From Elusimicrobiota bacterium (GTDB lineage: Bacteria; Elusimicrobiota; Elusimicrobia; UBA1565; UBA9628): a stretch of DNA of 64,000 nucleotides. Below, in pieces: positions 1 to 8,048 of this stretch; the first letter of the stretch is position 1; each line of letters opens with the position of its first letter. A program made the translations under genes and the position numbers. The notes under the pieces are model-generated. The model did no database searches, had not been told where the DNA came from, and saw nothing but the letters and a program-made list of their open reading frames with translations. The DNA lies in NCBI GenBank assembly GCA_016212795.1, contig JACRDT010000015.1, positions 62,001 through 126,000 on the forward strand, in the 5' to 3' direction.

Positions 1-111
1 GCCATCGCCGACGGGTCCGTCCGGCCGGTCGGCGTGGAGCTCCTGCGCCCCGGGGCGCTGCCCAGGAACCCCCGCACCGGCAAGCTCGTCAGGGTGGTCG
101 ACGCGCGGTGA
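1..111 (+). CDS. C-terminal end of an AMP-dependent ligase-like protein (partial)
   Basis: Open from the first base, ending in TGA at 109-111; 36 residues remain. The tail reads ...ELLRPGALPRNPRTGKLVRV.... This resembles the C-terminal end of acyl-CoA synthetase/AMP-binding enzymes, where a short LPR(N/T)P-x-GK motif carries the lysine that contacts the adenylate. The identification rests on this motif only. The stop overlaps the GTG start of the next gene (GTGA), so the two are probably translationally coupled in one operon. Confidence 0.45.
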   Translation, partial: AIADGSVRPVGVELLRPGALPRNPRTGKLVRVVDAR

Positions 112-1574
112 CGAAGAAGACCCGCCTCGAGATCCCTCCCGACGAGGGACTCCTGGGGCCGGCCGTGGATTTCGTGGTGTCCTTCGCGATGCGCTTCGAG
201 TTCCCGGAGCCCCGCCAGGAGAAGCTGCGCGGCGCCCTCCTGGCCGCCCTCTCCATGGTCATGGAGAACAACAAGGGCGGCAAGTCGGACCAGCCCGTGT
301 CCATGGAAGTCGCCGAGAGCGACGGCAAGCTCCTCGTCCGCATCCTGAACCGGGGCGTCCCCATCCTGCTGGGGTCCTCGGACGGCGGACCCCAAATGCC
401 TTGCGTGGCCAAGTTCCGCCAGGCCTCGCGGCACGCCGACCGCATCTCGATGGAGAACCTCGGGCGCAAGGGCCAGGCCGTGGCGCTCGAGTTCAAGCTG
501 GGCGTGAGCCCGGCCGCCCGCTCCGCCTCCGCCGCCGACGACGCCCCCGAGATCCCCGAGGACGAATCCATGACGCTGCGCGGCCTCGCCGCCGGCGAGG
601 AGCAGGCCCTCAGCCGCCTGTTCTACCTGGTCTACGGCTACGACTACATCCACGAGTCCGTCTACTACCCGGAGAAGCTCAAGTCCATGATCCAGGGAGG
701 GGACCTCATCTCGGTCGTGGCGACCCGTCCCAACGGCCGGATCGTCGGCCACGTGGGGCTCGTGCGGCGATCCGCCAAGCCCCCGGTCTACGAGGCCGCC
801 ATGGGCGTCGTGGACCCCGCCATCAAGTCCCGCGGCCTCTTCGGCAGGATCTTCGCCAAGACCATGGAGAAGGTCCGGTCGACCCCCATGCAGTACTGCC
901 TGTTCGATTTCGTCACCAACCACGACCTCAGCCAGCGGCACATCGCGAGATACGGCTACCGCGAGCTCGCCCTCTTCACCGGCTGCCAGACCTACAAGAC
1001 CCAGGCGAGGCTCGCGCACCTCGGGCTCGGGCCCGACCCCGAGGGGATGAACCGCTACAGCATCCTCCTGGCCATCATCCCGACGGTCCCCCACCCCTTC
1101 GGCCGCAAGGTGACCCTGCCGGAGAACATCGGCGAGCCCCTCGGCTTCCTGCTGCCCCCCCTCGGGCTCGAATGGACGCCGGCGTCGAGGTTCCAGCCCC
1201 TCCCCGCGGCCGGGCGCTACAACACTCGCCTGGAGCCCGCCCAGTCCGCCGTTCATTTCGACCTCGTCGAGGCGGGCGGTCGCGCCATCGAAGGCATCGC
1301 CCGCGACTGGAGCGACCTCATGGCCAACGGCTACCAGTACGCCGCGGTCGAGACGGCCGCGGACCTCCCAGCGCTCGGCGCGGTCTGCGACAGCCTCTCG
1401 GGCCACGGCTTCTTCGCCGCCGGCTTCGTCCCCTACCACCCCCCCGACCGGCTGGGCGTGCGCCTCCAGGCGGTCGGCCCGGCCAACCTGGCGTTCGACA
1501 AGATCAAGGTCGCCACCGAGCCGAGCCGCAGGCTCCTCGACCTGGTCCGGAAGGATTTCGAATCCAGCAGGTAA
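108..1574 (+). CDS. ATPase-fold (RsbW-like) and GNAT acetyltransferase fusion protein
   Basis: 488 residues from a GTG start that overlaps the upstream stop. Residues about 10-125 look like a HATPase_c/anti-sigma-type domain: a helix with MENNKGGKS where an N-box would be, then a beta-rich part. Residues about 145-300 look like a GNAT N-acetyltransferase. It has GRIVGHVGLV and the acyl-CoA-binding turn in VVDPAIKSRGLFGRIF, then YRELALFTG. Residues 300-488 are a third region I do not recognise. No membrane segment or signal peptide is visible. An RsbW-type kinase usually has clear G-box glycines; these are weak here, so the N-terminal domain may be a non-catalytic protein-binding module. Coupling to a ligase-like gene suggests acyl-group metabolism or its regulation, which is inference. 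Confidence 0.6.
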   Translation: MTKKTRLEIPPDEGLLGPAVDFVVSFAMRFEFPEPRQEKLRGALLAALSMVMENNKGGKSDQPVSMEVAESDGKLLVRILNRGVPILLGSSDGGPQMPCVAKFRQASRHADRISMENLGRKGQAVALEFKLGVSPAARSASAADDAPEIPEDESMTLRGLAAGEEQALSRLFYLVYGYDYIHESVYYPEKLKSMIQGGDLISVVATRPNGRIVGHVGLVRRSAKPPVYEAAMGVVDPAIKSRGLFGRIFAKTMEKVRSTPMQYCLFDFVTNHDLSQRHIARYGYRELALFTGCQTYKTQARLAHLGLGPDPEGMNRYSILLAIIPTVPHPFGRKVTLPENIGEPLGFLLPPLGLEWTPASRFQPLPAAGRYNTRLEPAQSAVHFDLVEAGGRAIEGIARDWSDLMANGYQYAAVETAADLPALGAVCDSLSGHGFFAAGFVPYHPPDRLGVRLQAVGPANLAFDKIKVATEPSRRLLDLVRKDFESSR

Positions 1575-1701
1575 TCACTCGCCCCCCCCACGGGGGGGGC
1601 GAGTAGCGGGGGGGCATATGCCGTTTTATTAGGGAGTTCCTTATGAAACAGAATATGCCCCCACAGCTACTTGCCTCCCCGTGGGGGAGGCAAGTGATTG
1701 G
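1573..1701. repeat. Long imperfect palindrome made of two hairpin-bearing inverted arms
   Basis: Two arms of about 60 bp face each other around a centre near 1637. Each arm carries its own hairpin: 1577-1604 (13-bp stem, 2-nt loop) and 1671-1695 (11-bp stem with GTG loop). Where the arms differ inside the stems, both sides have changed together (C to T on one side, G to A on the other), so the hairpins are kept. GCATAT and GTAGC blocks also repeat. The element lies between the stop codon of the GNAT gene and the end of a truncated PAS gene and encodes the last residues of the latter. It could be a small non-autonomous mobile repeat (MITE or REP-pair-like) or a bidirectional terminator. Confidence 0.75.
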
Positions 1702-2068
1702 GGAGGCGAGTGACGAAGGTCAGGTCCTGGAAGATGATGGCGATCCCCAGGATCTCGGCGTCGGCGTTCTTCACCTGCAGCGTGCTGTAGCCGATGACCA
1801 GCGGCTTGTCCCCGTGCATGACGGTGATCTCGGCCCGGTGCACGGTCCGGTGGGTCCGGAGCGCCTCGCGCACGACGTCGCAGAGGGCGGGGAACCCCGA
1901 GAGCACCTCGGCGTACTTCATGCCGAGGAGGGGCGCGACCTCCGGCAGGTGCAGGATGCGCCCCGCCATGGGGTTGATGTAGGCCACGGAGCCGTCCAGA
2001 CTGACGCTCACCAAGCCGCCGGTCAGGTTGTCCAGGATGCTCCGGTAGTACTCCGCCTCGCCGCGCAT
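1667..2068 (-). CDS. PAS-domain protein, probably truncated sensor kinase
   Basis: 133 residues starting MRGEAEYY. This ATG lies 7 nt after a TAGAAT -10 box, so I chose it over the ATG at 2074 that overlaps the box. The product is a single PAS domain: LDNLTGGLVSVSLDGSVAYINP is the usual opening and IIFQDLT the last strand. In kinases, DLT is normally followed by a coiled-coil linker and HisKA domain. Here the frame instead runs into the palindromic repeat and ends in PNHLPPPRGGK. I infer that the repeat replaced the kinase part. It may be non-functional or may act as a lone ligand-binding PAS protein. Confidence 0.6.
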   Translation of the reverse strand: MRGEAEYYRSILDNLTGGLVSVSLDGSVAYINPMAGRILHLPEVAPLLGMKYAEVLSGFPALCDVVREALRTHRTVHRAEITVMHGDKPLVIGYSTLQVKNADAEILGIAIIFQDLTFVTRLPNHLPPPRGGK

Positions 2069-2075
2069 GGGCCCC

Positions 2076-2085
2076 ATTCTACAAT
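2076..2085. promoter_or_regulatory. Overlapping divergent -10 elements
   Basis: ATTCTACAAT reads as TACAAT on the plus strand (2080-2085) and TAGAAT on the minus strand (2081-2076). The minus start codon follows its box by 7 nt; the plus gene (ptsI-like) starts at 2131. The shared box suggests a bidirectional promoter. No clear -35 is seen on either side. Confidence 0.5.
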
Positions 2086-2130
2086 ACAAACCGCGCGTAA
2101 TTTCGTTTAATCTCCGCTGGCGGCCGCGAC

Positions 2131-3849
2131 ATGCTGATCATCAAAGGGACGGTCCTCACGGAAGGGATGGCGCTGGGCGGCGCCTGCCTGTACCGGGAGG
2201 ACATCTTCGCCGCGGCCCCCAAGAGGACCCTGGAGGAGGACGAGGTCCCGGCGGAGAAGGCCCGGCTCGCGACGGCGCTCGAAGGGACGCGCCGCGACCT
2301 GCAGCACGCCTACGACAAGGCGGCCAAGCAGCTCAGCGAGACGGAGGCCGGCATCTTCAGGGTCCACATCATGATCCTCGAGGACCCCTCGTTCGTGGAG
2401 CCGATGCTCAAGCGGGTCGCGGAAAGCCTCGTCAACGCCGAATCCGCGGTCGTCTTGAGCCTGGCGGAGTACGAGAAGCAGTTCCAGCGCCTCCCCAACG
2501 ATTATCTCCGCGAGCGCATCCAGGACCTCAACGACATCGCCTCGAGGATCCTCCGGCGCCTGGGGCTGGCGCACGCCGGGTTCCGCTGCCATTGCGCCCA
2601 CAAGGCCCCGGTCGTCCTGGTGGCCGACACGCTGAGCGCCTCGCTGATCGCGGGCCTCGGCGACAAGCCGCTGGCGGGCATCGTGTCCGAGAGCGGCTCC
2701 AAGATCTCGCACGGCGCCATCCTCGCCAAGAACCTGGGCGTGCCGGTGATCGCCGGGGTCAAGGGCGCGCTCAGCCACGTCGGCTGCGGCACCCGGATCC
2801 TCATCGACGGCTTCAAGGGCGAGGCCGTCTTCGACCCCGACCCCGAGACGCTGGCCCGGAGCGCCGCGCGGCTGCGCCGCGTCGCCGCCGCCGGCAAGTC
2901 CCGGGACCTCGCCGACGCGGCCACCAAGGACGGGGTCAAGGTCCGGCTCCTGGCCAACGCGAGCTGCCTCGCCGACGTCGCCCACGCCCGGGAGCGCGGC
3001 CTCCGGGACATCGGGCTGTTCCGGACCGAGGCCCTCTTCCTCGGCCGCGACAAGGAGCCCGGCTTCGACGAGCAGGTCGAGAGCTACCGCAAGGTCATGG
3101 CCGCGGCCGAGGGCAGCGTGACCTTCCGCCTGCTGGACATCGGCGGCGACAAGCTCATCAGCTACCTCCCGTTCCCCAAGGAGGACAACCCCAACCTGGG
3201 CCTGAAGGGGGCGCGGGTCTACGAGGAGTACCCGGAGCTGCTCGCCACCCAGACCCGCGCCCTCCTCGTCGCCGCGCACGCCCGGCCGGTGAAGATCATG
3301 ATCCCCATGGTCTCCACCATCGAGGAGTTCCTGAAGGCGAGGGCGACCGTGCGTTCCGCCTTGCGGCGCCTGGAGTCGGCCGGGGCCGCGACCCCCTCCC
3401 GCGTGAGCGTCGGCTGCATGATCGAGGTCCCGGCCGCGGTCTACGTCGTGCGCGACCTGGCCGAGGAGGCCGACTTCCTGAGCGTCGGCACCAACGACCT
3501 CATCCAGTACGTGATGGGCGCCGACCGCATGAACGCCAGGCTCGCCGAGTACCACGACCCCCTGCAGCCGGCCGTGGTGAAGGTCCTGCGCGACATCGCG
3601 GCCCAGGCCGGGCCCCTGGGCAAGGAGCTCTCCCTGTGCGGGGAGATCGCCAGCGAGCCCGCCATCGCCAAGCTGCTGGTGGGCCTGGGCTACCGCGCGC
3701 TCAGCGTCAACCCCTACCAGGCCGGCAAGCTGTCGGACTGCCTGGCGGCGGCGTCCTTGGCCGAGCTCGAGCGGCTCGCCGCCGACCTCCTCAAGGCCAA
3801 GACCCTCGCCTCCGCCAGGAAGCTCATCCTCGAGCCGGCCTCCGCGTAG
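2131..3849 (+). CDS. ptsI: Phosphoenolpyruvate-protein phosphotransferase (PTS enzyme I)
   Basis: 572 residues, the normal length of enzyme I, which moves phosphate from PEP to HPr in the cytoplasm. The order is N-terminal HPr-binding domain, swivelling domain with the phosphohistidine (SGSKISHGAILAKN, His194), then the PEP-binding barrel. The barrel shows GLFRTEALFLGRD, the signature FLSVGTNDLIQYVMGADR and the acid/base cysteine in LCGEIAS (about Cys503). These positions match the E. coli enzyme closely (His189, Cys502). No HPr or enzyme II gene is in the window, so it could serve a sugar PTS or a regulatory PTS. There is no N-terminal GAF domain as in PtsP. The next gene starts one base after the stop. 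Confidence 0.9.
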   Translation: MLIIKGTVLTEGMALGGACLYREDIFAAAPKRTLEEDEVPAEKARLATALEGTRRDLQHAYDKAAKQLSETEAGIFRVHIMILEDPSFVEPMLKRVAESLVNAESAVVLSLAEYEKQFQRLPNDYLRERIQDLNDIASRILRRLGLAHAGFRCHCAHKAPVVLVADTLSASLIAGLGDKPLAGIVSESGSKISHGAILAKNLGVPVIAGVKGALSHVGCGTRILIDGFKGEAVFDPDPETLARSAARLRRVAAAGKSRDLADAATKDGVKVRLLANASCLADVAHARERGLRDIGLFRTEALFLGRDKEPGFDEQVESYRKVMAAAEGSVTFRLLDIGGDKLISYLPFPKEDNPNLGLKGARVYEEYPELLATQTRALLVAAHARPVKIMIPMVSTIEEFLKARATVRSALRRLESAGAATPSRVSVGCMIEVPAAVYVVRDLAEEADFLSVGTNDLIQYVMGADRMNARLAEYHDPLQPAVVKVLRDIAAQAGPLGKELSLCGEIASEPAIAKLLVGLGYRALSVNPYQAGKLSDCLAAASLAELERLAADLLKAKTLASARKLILEPASA

Positions 3850-3850
3850 C

Positions 3851-5401
3851 ATGCGCCCCCTCCCGGCGGGCCGGGGCGCCGGGGTCGGCGCGGAGGACCT
3901 CCTCCGCTGCGCCGAGGTCCTCGAGTCGCTCGTGGCCGACCGCTCCCTGCTGGCCGCCATCCCGGCCGAAGCGCGCGCCGCGCTGCTCAAGGCCGCCGGC
4001 CGCCTCAGCCTGCCGACCCGCCGGGAGACGGAGCTGCTCGTCCGGGAGCTGCGCGCCCGGGAGAAGCGCCGCGGCGAGGACGACGACCGGCGGTCGCGCG
4101 CCGCCACCGTCATCCGGCGCTCGCGCGAGGCCCCGGTCTTCGCCCTCCCGCCCTTGGCCGCGCCGCCGGGCCCGCCCGGCCCGGAGCTCGCCTCGCCGCG
4201 GTACTGCTACGTGTGCAAGGCCGCGTACCGGCGGGTCCATTCCTTCTACGACGCCCTCTGCCCGGCCTGCGGCGACTTCAACCAGCTCAAGCGGGCCCAG
4301 ACCGCCGACCTCTCGGGCCGCGCGGCCGTCGTCACCGGCGCCCGCGTCAAGATCGGCTACCAGGCGGCCCTCATGCTGCTGCGGGCCGGCGCCAGGGTGG
4401 CCGCCACGACTCGCTTCCCCCACGACGCGGCCCTGCGCTACGCGCGCGAGCCCGACTTCGCGGCTTGGAGCGGCCGCCTGCTCATCTTCGGCCTCGACCT
4501 GCGGCACTCACCCAGCGTGGAGATCTTCTGCCGCTGGCTGGACTCCAGTCTCGAGCGCCTGGATTTCCTCGTCAACAACGCGGCCCAGACCGTGCGCCGC
4601 CCGCCGGCTTTCTACGCCCACCTGCTCGAGCGGGAGGCCTCGGCGGACGGCCTCTCGCCGGCAGCCCTTCCCCTGATGTCGGGCCACCACGCGCTCAAGG
4701 CCGCCTTGAGCCTGCCCGCGGCCGGGGCCCCGGAGGACGGCCGCGCCGACGCCGCGGGCCTGGCCCTCTGGCACGCCGGCGGGCCAGGCGTCGGCCTGCG
4801 GGACTCCGCCAGGCTCTCCCAGGTCGAGTACGGCTTCAGCCCGTCGGAGCTGGCCGTGGAGGCGTTCCCGGCCGGGAGGACCGACGCGGACCTCCAGCAG
4901 GTGGACCTGCGGAAGAAGAACAGCTGGCGCCTGGGCCTCGCCGAGGTCTCCACCGCCGAGATGCTCGAGCTCCAGCTCATCAACTCGGTCGCGCCCTTCA
5001 TACTCTGCGCCAAGCTCAAGCCCCTGATGCTCAGGACCCCGGGCCGCGAGAAGCACATCGTCAACGTCTCCGCCATGGAGGGCAGCTTCTCGAGGGGCAC
5101 GAAGACCGACAAGCACCCCCACACCAACATGGCCAAGGCCGCGCTCAACATGCTGACCCTGACCTCGGCCCAGGACTACGCCAGGGACGGCATCCACATG
5201 AACGCCGTGGACACGGGCTGGGTGACCGACGAGGACCCCGCCCTGCACGCGGCGCGCAAGAAAGAGGCCCTCGACTTCCAGCCCCCGCTCGACATCGTGG
5301 ACGGCGCGGCGCGGGTCTGCGACCCCATCTTCTCGGGCTTCCTCGGCGGGACCCACGGCTGGGGCAAGTTCCTCAAGGACTACCGCCCGACCCCCTGGTA
5401 G
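3851..5401 (+). CDS. Zinc-ribbon short-chain dehydrogenase/reductase-like protein
   Basis: 516 residues. Residues 1-115 are Arg/Ala-rich and unassigned. A zinc ribbon (CYVCK...CPACG) lies at about 118-142. An SDR Rossmann domain follows with TGARVKIGYQAA as the cofactor loop, FLVNNAAQT as the NNAG motif, NVSAMEGSF as the serine strand and HTNMAKAALNM where YxxxK is expected. The lysine is kept but the catalytic tyrosine position is Thr. The tail has the VDTGWVTDE turn typical of the fold. I do not know the substrate. A missing tyrosine makes ordinary SDR chemistry doubtful. It starts 1 bp after ptsI, so it is very likely co-transcribed. Confidence 0.75.
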   Translation: MRPLPAGRGAGVGAEDLLRCAEVLESLVADRSLLAAIPAEARAALLKAAGRLSLPTRRETELLVRELRAREKRRGEDDDRRSRAATVIRRSREAPVFALPPLAAPPGPPGPELASPRYCYVCKAAYRRVHSFYDALCPACGDFNQLKRAQTADLSGRAAVVTGARVKIGYQAALMLLRAGARVAATTRFPHDAALRYAREPDFAAWSGRLLIFGLDLRHSPSVEIFCRWLDSSLERLDFLVNNAAQTVRRPPAFYAHLLEREASADGLSPAALPLMSGHHALKAALSLPAAGAPEDGRADAAGLALWHAGGPGVGLRDSARLSQVEYGFSPSELAVEAFPAGRTDADLQQVDLRKKNSWRLGLAEVSTAEMLELQLINSVAPFILCAKLKPLMLRTPGREKHIVNVSAMEGSFSRGTKTDKHPHTNMAKAALNMLTLTSAQDYARDGIHMNAVDTGWVTDEDPALHAARKKEALDFQPPLDIVDGAARVCDPIFSGFLGGTHGWGKFLKDYRPTPW

Positions 5402-5444
5402 GCGCCGCGAAACGCCCCCGCCCCGCTTCCCGGCCGGGGAGGGC

Positions 5445-7004
5445 TCAGTAGGACCGCGCCATGAGCACGCGCTGGGGCGAGGGCTTCCCGGTCAGGATGC
5501 ACTTGCCTTCGCCCCGCGCGGAGGGCGGGATGTCCTCCGGCAGCGGGATGCAGCGCACCGTGGTCTCGAAGCGCTTGGCCATCTGGTCCTCCTCCTCCAC
5601 GCCCCCGGCCCAGTGCACCCAGGCGAACCCCCCCCCGCCCTTGAAGAACTCCCCGTAGGCCTCGATGCCGTCGATGACCTTGGTGCGCTTCTCGCGCAGG
5701 GCGGCCGCCCTCTCCAGCAGCTCGCCCTGCATGGCGTCGAGCGTGGGCCTGATGGAGGCCAGCGCCGAAGCGCGCGGCAGGAAGGACTTCGAGCGCTTGC
5801 GGCGCTGGCCGTCGCTCTCGCCGGCGACCTCCAGGACGAAGCGCCGCGCGACGCACAGGGAGCCCTTCTCGAGGTCCTTGGGCCCCACCTCGACGCGCAA
5901 GGGGACGCCCTTGGCTTCCCACTCGTAGTACTTGGCGCCCGGAGTGAACCCCTCGCGGTCGTCGAATCTCACGGCCAGGCCCTGGGCCTTGAGCTCGGCG
6001 GCGACCTTCGCCCCCTCCTCTAGGACCCTCGCCTTCTCCTCGTCGGTCCTGTAGATGGGCACGACCACGACCTGGATGGGCGCGAGCTTCGGCGGCAGGA
6101 TGAGCCCGTTGTCGTCGCTGTGCGACATGATGAGGGCGCCGACGAGCCGGGTGGACACCCCCCAGCTCGTGGCGTAGACGTACTCGAGCTTGCCCTCGGC
6201 GCTCAGGTACTGCACGCCCGCCGACTTGGAGAAGTTCTGCCCAAGGTAGTGGCTCGTCCCCATCTGGAGCGCCTTGCCGTCCTGCATCATGCCCTCGAGG
6301 CAGAGCGTCTCCACCGCCCCCGCGAACCGCTCGCCGGGGGTCTTGCGCCCCCGGACCACGGGCACGGCCATCACGCTCTGGGCGAACTCGGCGTAGACCC
6401 CCAGCATCCGCCAGGTCTCCTCCAGCGCCTCCTTCTCGGTGGCGTGCGCGGTGTGGCCCTCCTGCCAGAGGAACTCCGTCGTGCGCAGGAAGAGCCTCGT
6501 GCGCATCTCCCAGCGCACGATGTTGGCCCACTGGTTGATGAGGATGGGCAGGTCTCGGTAGCTCTGGATCCAGCCCTTGAACTGCTCCCAGATGATGGTC
6601 TCGCTCGTCGGCCGCACGACCAGCGGCTCGTCGAGCTTGGACTCGGGGTCGACCGCCACCGCCCCCCCGATGGACTTGAGCCTGTGGTGGGTGACCACGG
6701 CGCACTCCTTGGCGAAGCCCGCGGCGTGCTTCTCCTCCTTGGCCAGCAGGGAGAGCGGGATGAACATGGGGAAATAGGCGTTCTGGTGGCCGGTGGCCTT
6801 GAACCGGGCGTCGAGCTCGCGCTGCATGCCCTCCCAGATGGCGTAGCCGTGCGGCCGGATGACCATGCAGCCGCGCACGGCCGAGTGCTCGGCCAACTGG
6901 GCCGCCCGCACGACGTCCAGGTACCACTGCCCGTAATCCATGGCGCGCGGCGTGATCGCCTGCGCGCTCCGCTCCGCCTGCTGCCCGGCCTGGCCCTCTG
7001 CCAC
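5445..7004 (-). CDS. proS: Prolyl-tRNA synthetase, archaeal/eukaryotic-type short form
   Basis: 519 residues from a GTG start with an AGGAGGG ribosome-binding site 5 nt upstream. It charges tRNA-Pro with proline in the cytoplasm. Class II motifs are visible: FPMFIPLSLLAKE near motif 1, RTTEFLWQEGHTAHAT (motif 2) and GALIMSHSDDNGLILPP (motif 3). The anticodon-binding domain follows, and a C-terminal domain ends in the tyrosine (RSY) typical of this type. The editing insertion found between motifs 2 and 3 in the bacterial long form is absent, as expected. It is transcribed divergently from the CorA-like gene and converges on the SDR gene. Confidence 0.95.
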   Translation of the reverse strand: MAEGQAGQQAERSAQAITPRAMDYGQWYLDVVRAAQLAEHSAVRGCMVIRPHGYAIWEGMQRELDARFKATGHQNAYFPMFIPLSLLAKEEKHAAGFAKECAVVTHHRLKSIGGAVAVDPESKLDEPLVVRPTSETIIWEQFKGWIQSYRDLPILINQWANIVRWEMRTRLFLRTTEFLWQEGHTAHATEKEALEETWRMLGVYAEFAQSVMAVPVVRGRKTPGERFAGAVETLCLEGMMQDGKALQMGTSHYLGQNFSKSAGVQYLSAEGKLEYVYATSWGVSTRLVGALIMSHSDDNGLILPPKLAPIQVVVVPIYRTDEEKARVLEEGAKVAAELKAQGLAVRFDDREGFTPGAKYYEWEAKGVPLRVEVGPKDLEKGSLCVARRFVLEVAGESDGQRRKRSKSFLPRASALASIRPTLDAMQGELLERAAALREKRTKVIDGIEAYGEFFKGGGGFAWVHWAGGVEEEDQMAKRFETTVRCIPLPEDIPPSARGEGKCILTGKPSPQRVLMARSY

Positions 7005-7037
7005 AAGTCCCTCCTGATCAAATCCAGCGAGGGAGAC

Positions 7038-7059
7038 ATCTTAGCAAAACTGCTATGAT
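7038..7059. promoter_or_regulatory. Divergent proS / corA-like promoter region
   Basis: TATGAT at 7054-7059 points to the CorA-like gene. TAAGAT on the minus strand (7043-7038) points to proS. A small dyad, AGCA-AAAC-TGCT, lies between them. No good -35 sequences are visible. Confidence 0.4.
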
Positions 7060-7115
7060 ACGGTGGAGCCGTGGAGGCGGGGCCGCGGGGCCGCGGCCGG
7101 ACGGCGCACACCGAG

Positions 7116-8048
7116 ATGATCCGACGATACTCGCTCGACGCCGGCAAGGTCCTGGAGACCCCTTCCGGGGGGCCCATCATCGCCTACGTCGCCCCCGACG
7201 AGGCGGAGCGCAAGGAGCTCATCGAGAAGCACGGCATCGACCCGCACAACCTCGACTCCGCCCTGGACCCCGACGAGATCGGCCGCATCGAGGTCGAGAG
7301 CGACCACCTGGCCATCATCCTCAAGAGGCCGCGGAACTACTGCTCGGCCGACAACTTCCTGTTCCGCGTCATCTCCATGGGGGTCTTCCTCTACGCCGAC
7401 AAGATGGTGATCGTCCTCGCCGACGACGTCATGATCTTCGAAGGCAAGCACGCCATCCAGCTCAGGACCCTGCACGACGTGCTCATCAAGCTCCTCTACA
7501 GCACCATCCACCACTTCAACGGGCACCTCAAGGTCATCAGCATGCTCTCCGACGAGCTGGAGCACAAGATCAACACCTCCATGGAGAACAAATACCTGCT
7601 CTGCATGTTCACCCTGGAGAAGAGCCTCGTGTACTTCCTCAACGCCGTCAACTCCAACACCGCCCAGATCGAGAAGCTCAAGCACAACGCGCCGAAATAC
7701 GGCTTCTCCCAGGAGAACGTCGAGCTCCTCGACGACATCAGCCTGGACAACCAGCAGTGCCTGACCCTCGTCCAGACCTACTCGAACATCCTCTCGAGCC
7801 TCATGGACGCCCGGGCGTCGGTCGTGAGCAACAACCTGAACGTGCTCATGAAGAACCTCACCGCCATCTCCATCGGGGTCATGGTGCCCACCTTCTTCGC
7901 GAGCGTGGGCGGCATGTCGGAGTTCACCATGATGACGCACCAGCGCCACTGGCCCCTGGCCTACGCGCTCTTCACGCTGGCCATGGCCGTCATCGGCGTC
8001 GCGACCTACGTCATCATCGACCGCTGGATGCAGCACCGCGCCGAGTGA
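7116..8048 (+). CDS. CorA-family divalent cation transporter-like protein
   Basis: 310 residues from the ATG giving MIRRYSLDAGK, the usual N-terminus of the family. A GTG at 7071 (15 codons earlier, preceded by GGTGGAG) is an alternative start. A cytoplasmic alpha/beta domain and long helices (about 120-240) are followed by two membrane helices, the first near MKNLTAISIGVMVPTFFASV and the second near YALFTLAMAVIGVATYVII. CorA channels carry GMN at the end of helix 1; here the loop reads ASVGGMSEF, so Asn is replaced by Ser. GMN is important for ion selection in characterised members, so this may be a variant or a differently selective transporter. Confidence 0.8.
   Translation: MIRRYSLDAGKVLETPSGGPIIAYVAPDEAERKELIEKHGIDPHNLDSALDPDEIGRIEVESDHLAIILKRPRNYCSADNFLFRVISMGVFLYADKMVIVLADDVMIFEGKHAIQLRTLHDVLIKLLYSTIHHFNGHLKVISMLSDELEHKINTSMENKYLLCMFTLEKSLVYFLNAVNSNTAQIEKLKHNAPKYGFSQENVELLDDISLDNQQCLTLVQTYSNILSSLMDARASVVSNNLNVLMKNLTAISIGVMVPTFFASVGGMSEFTMMTHQRHWPLAYALFTLAMAVIGVATYVIIDRWMQHRAE

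Noticed and set aside
1573..1701. Classical REP/BIME element
   Set aside because: GTAG is present but on the wrong side of the hairpins compared with standard REPs, and no RAYT gene is visible in the window. Kept as an unclassified palindromic repeat.
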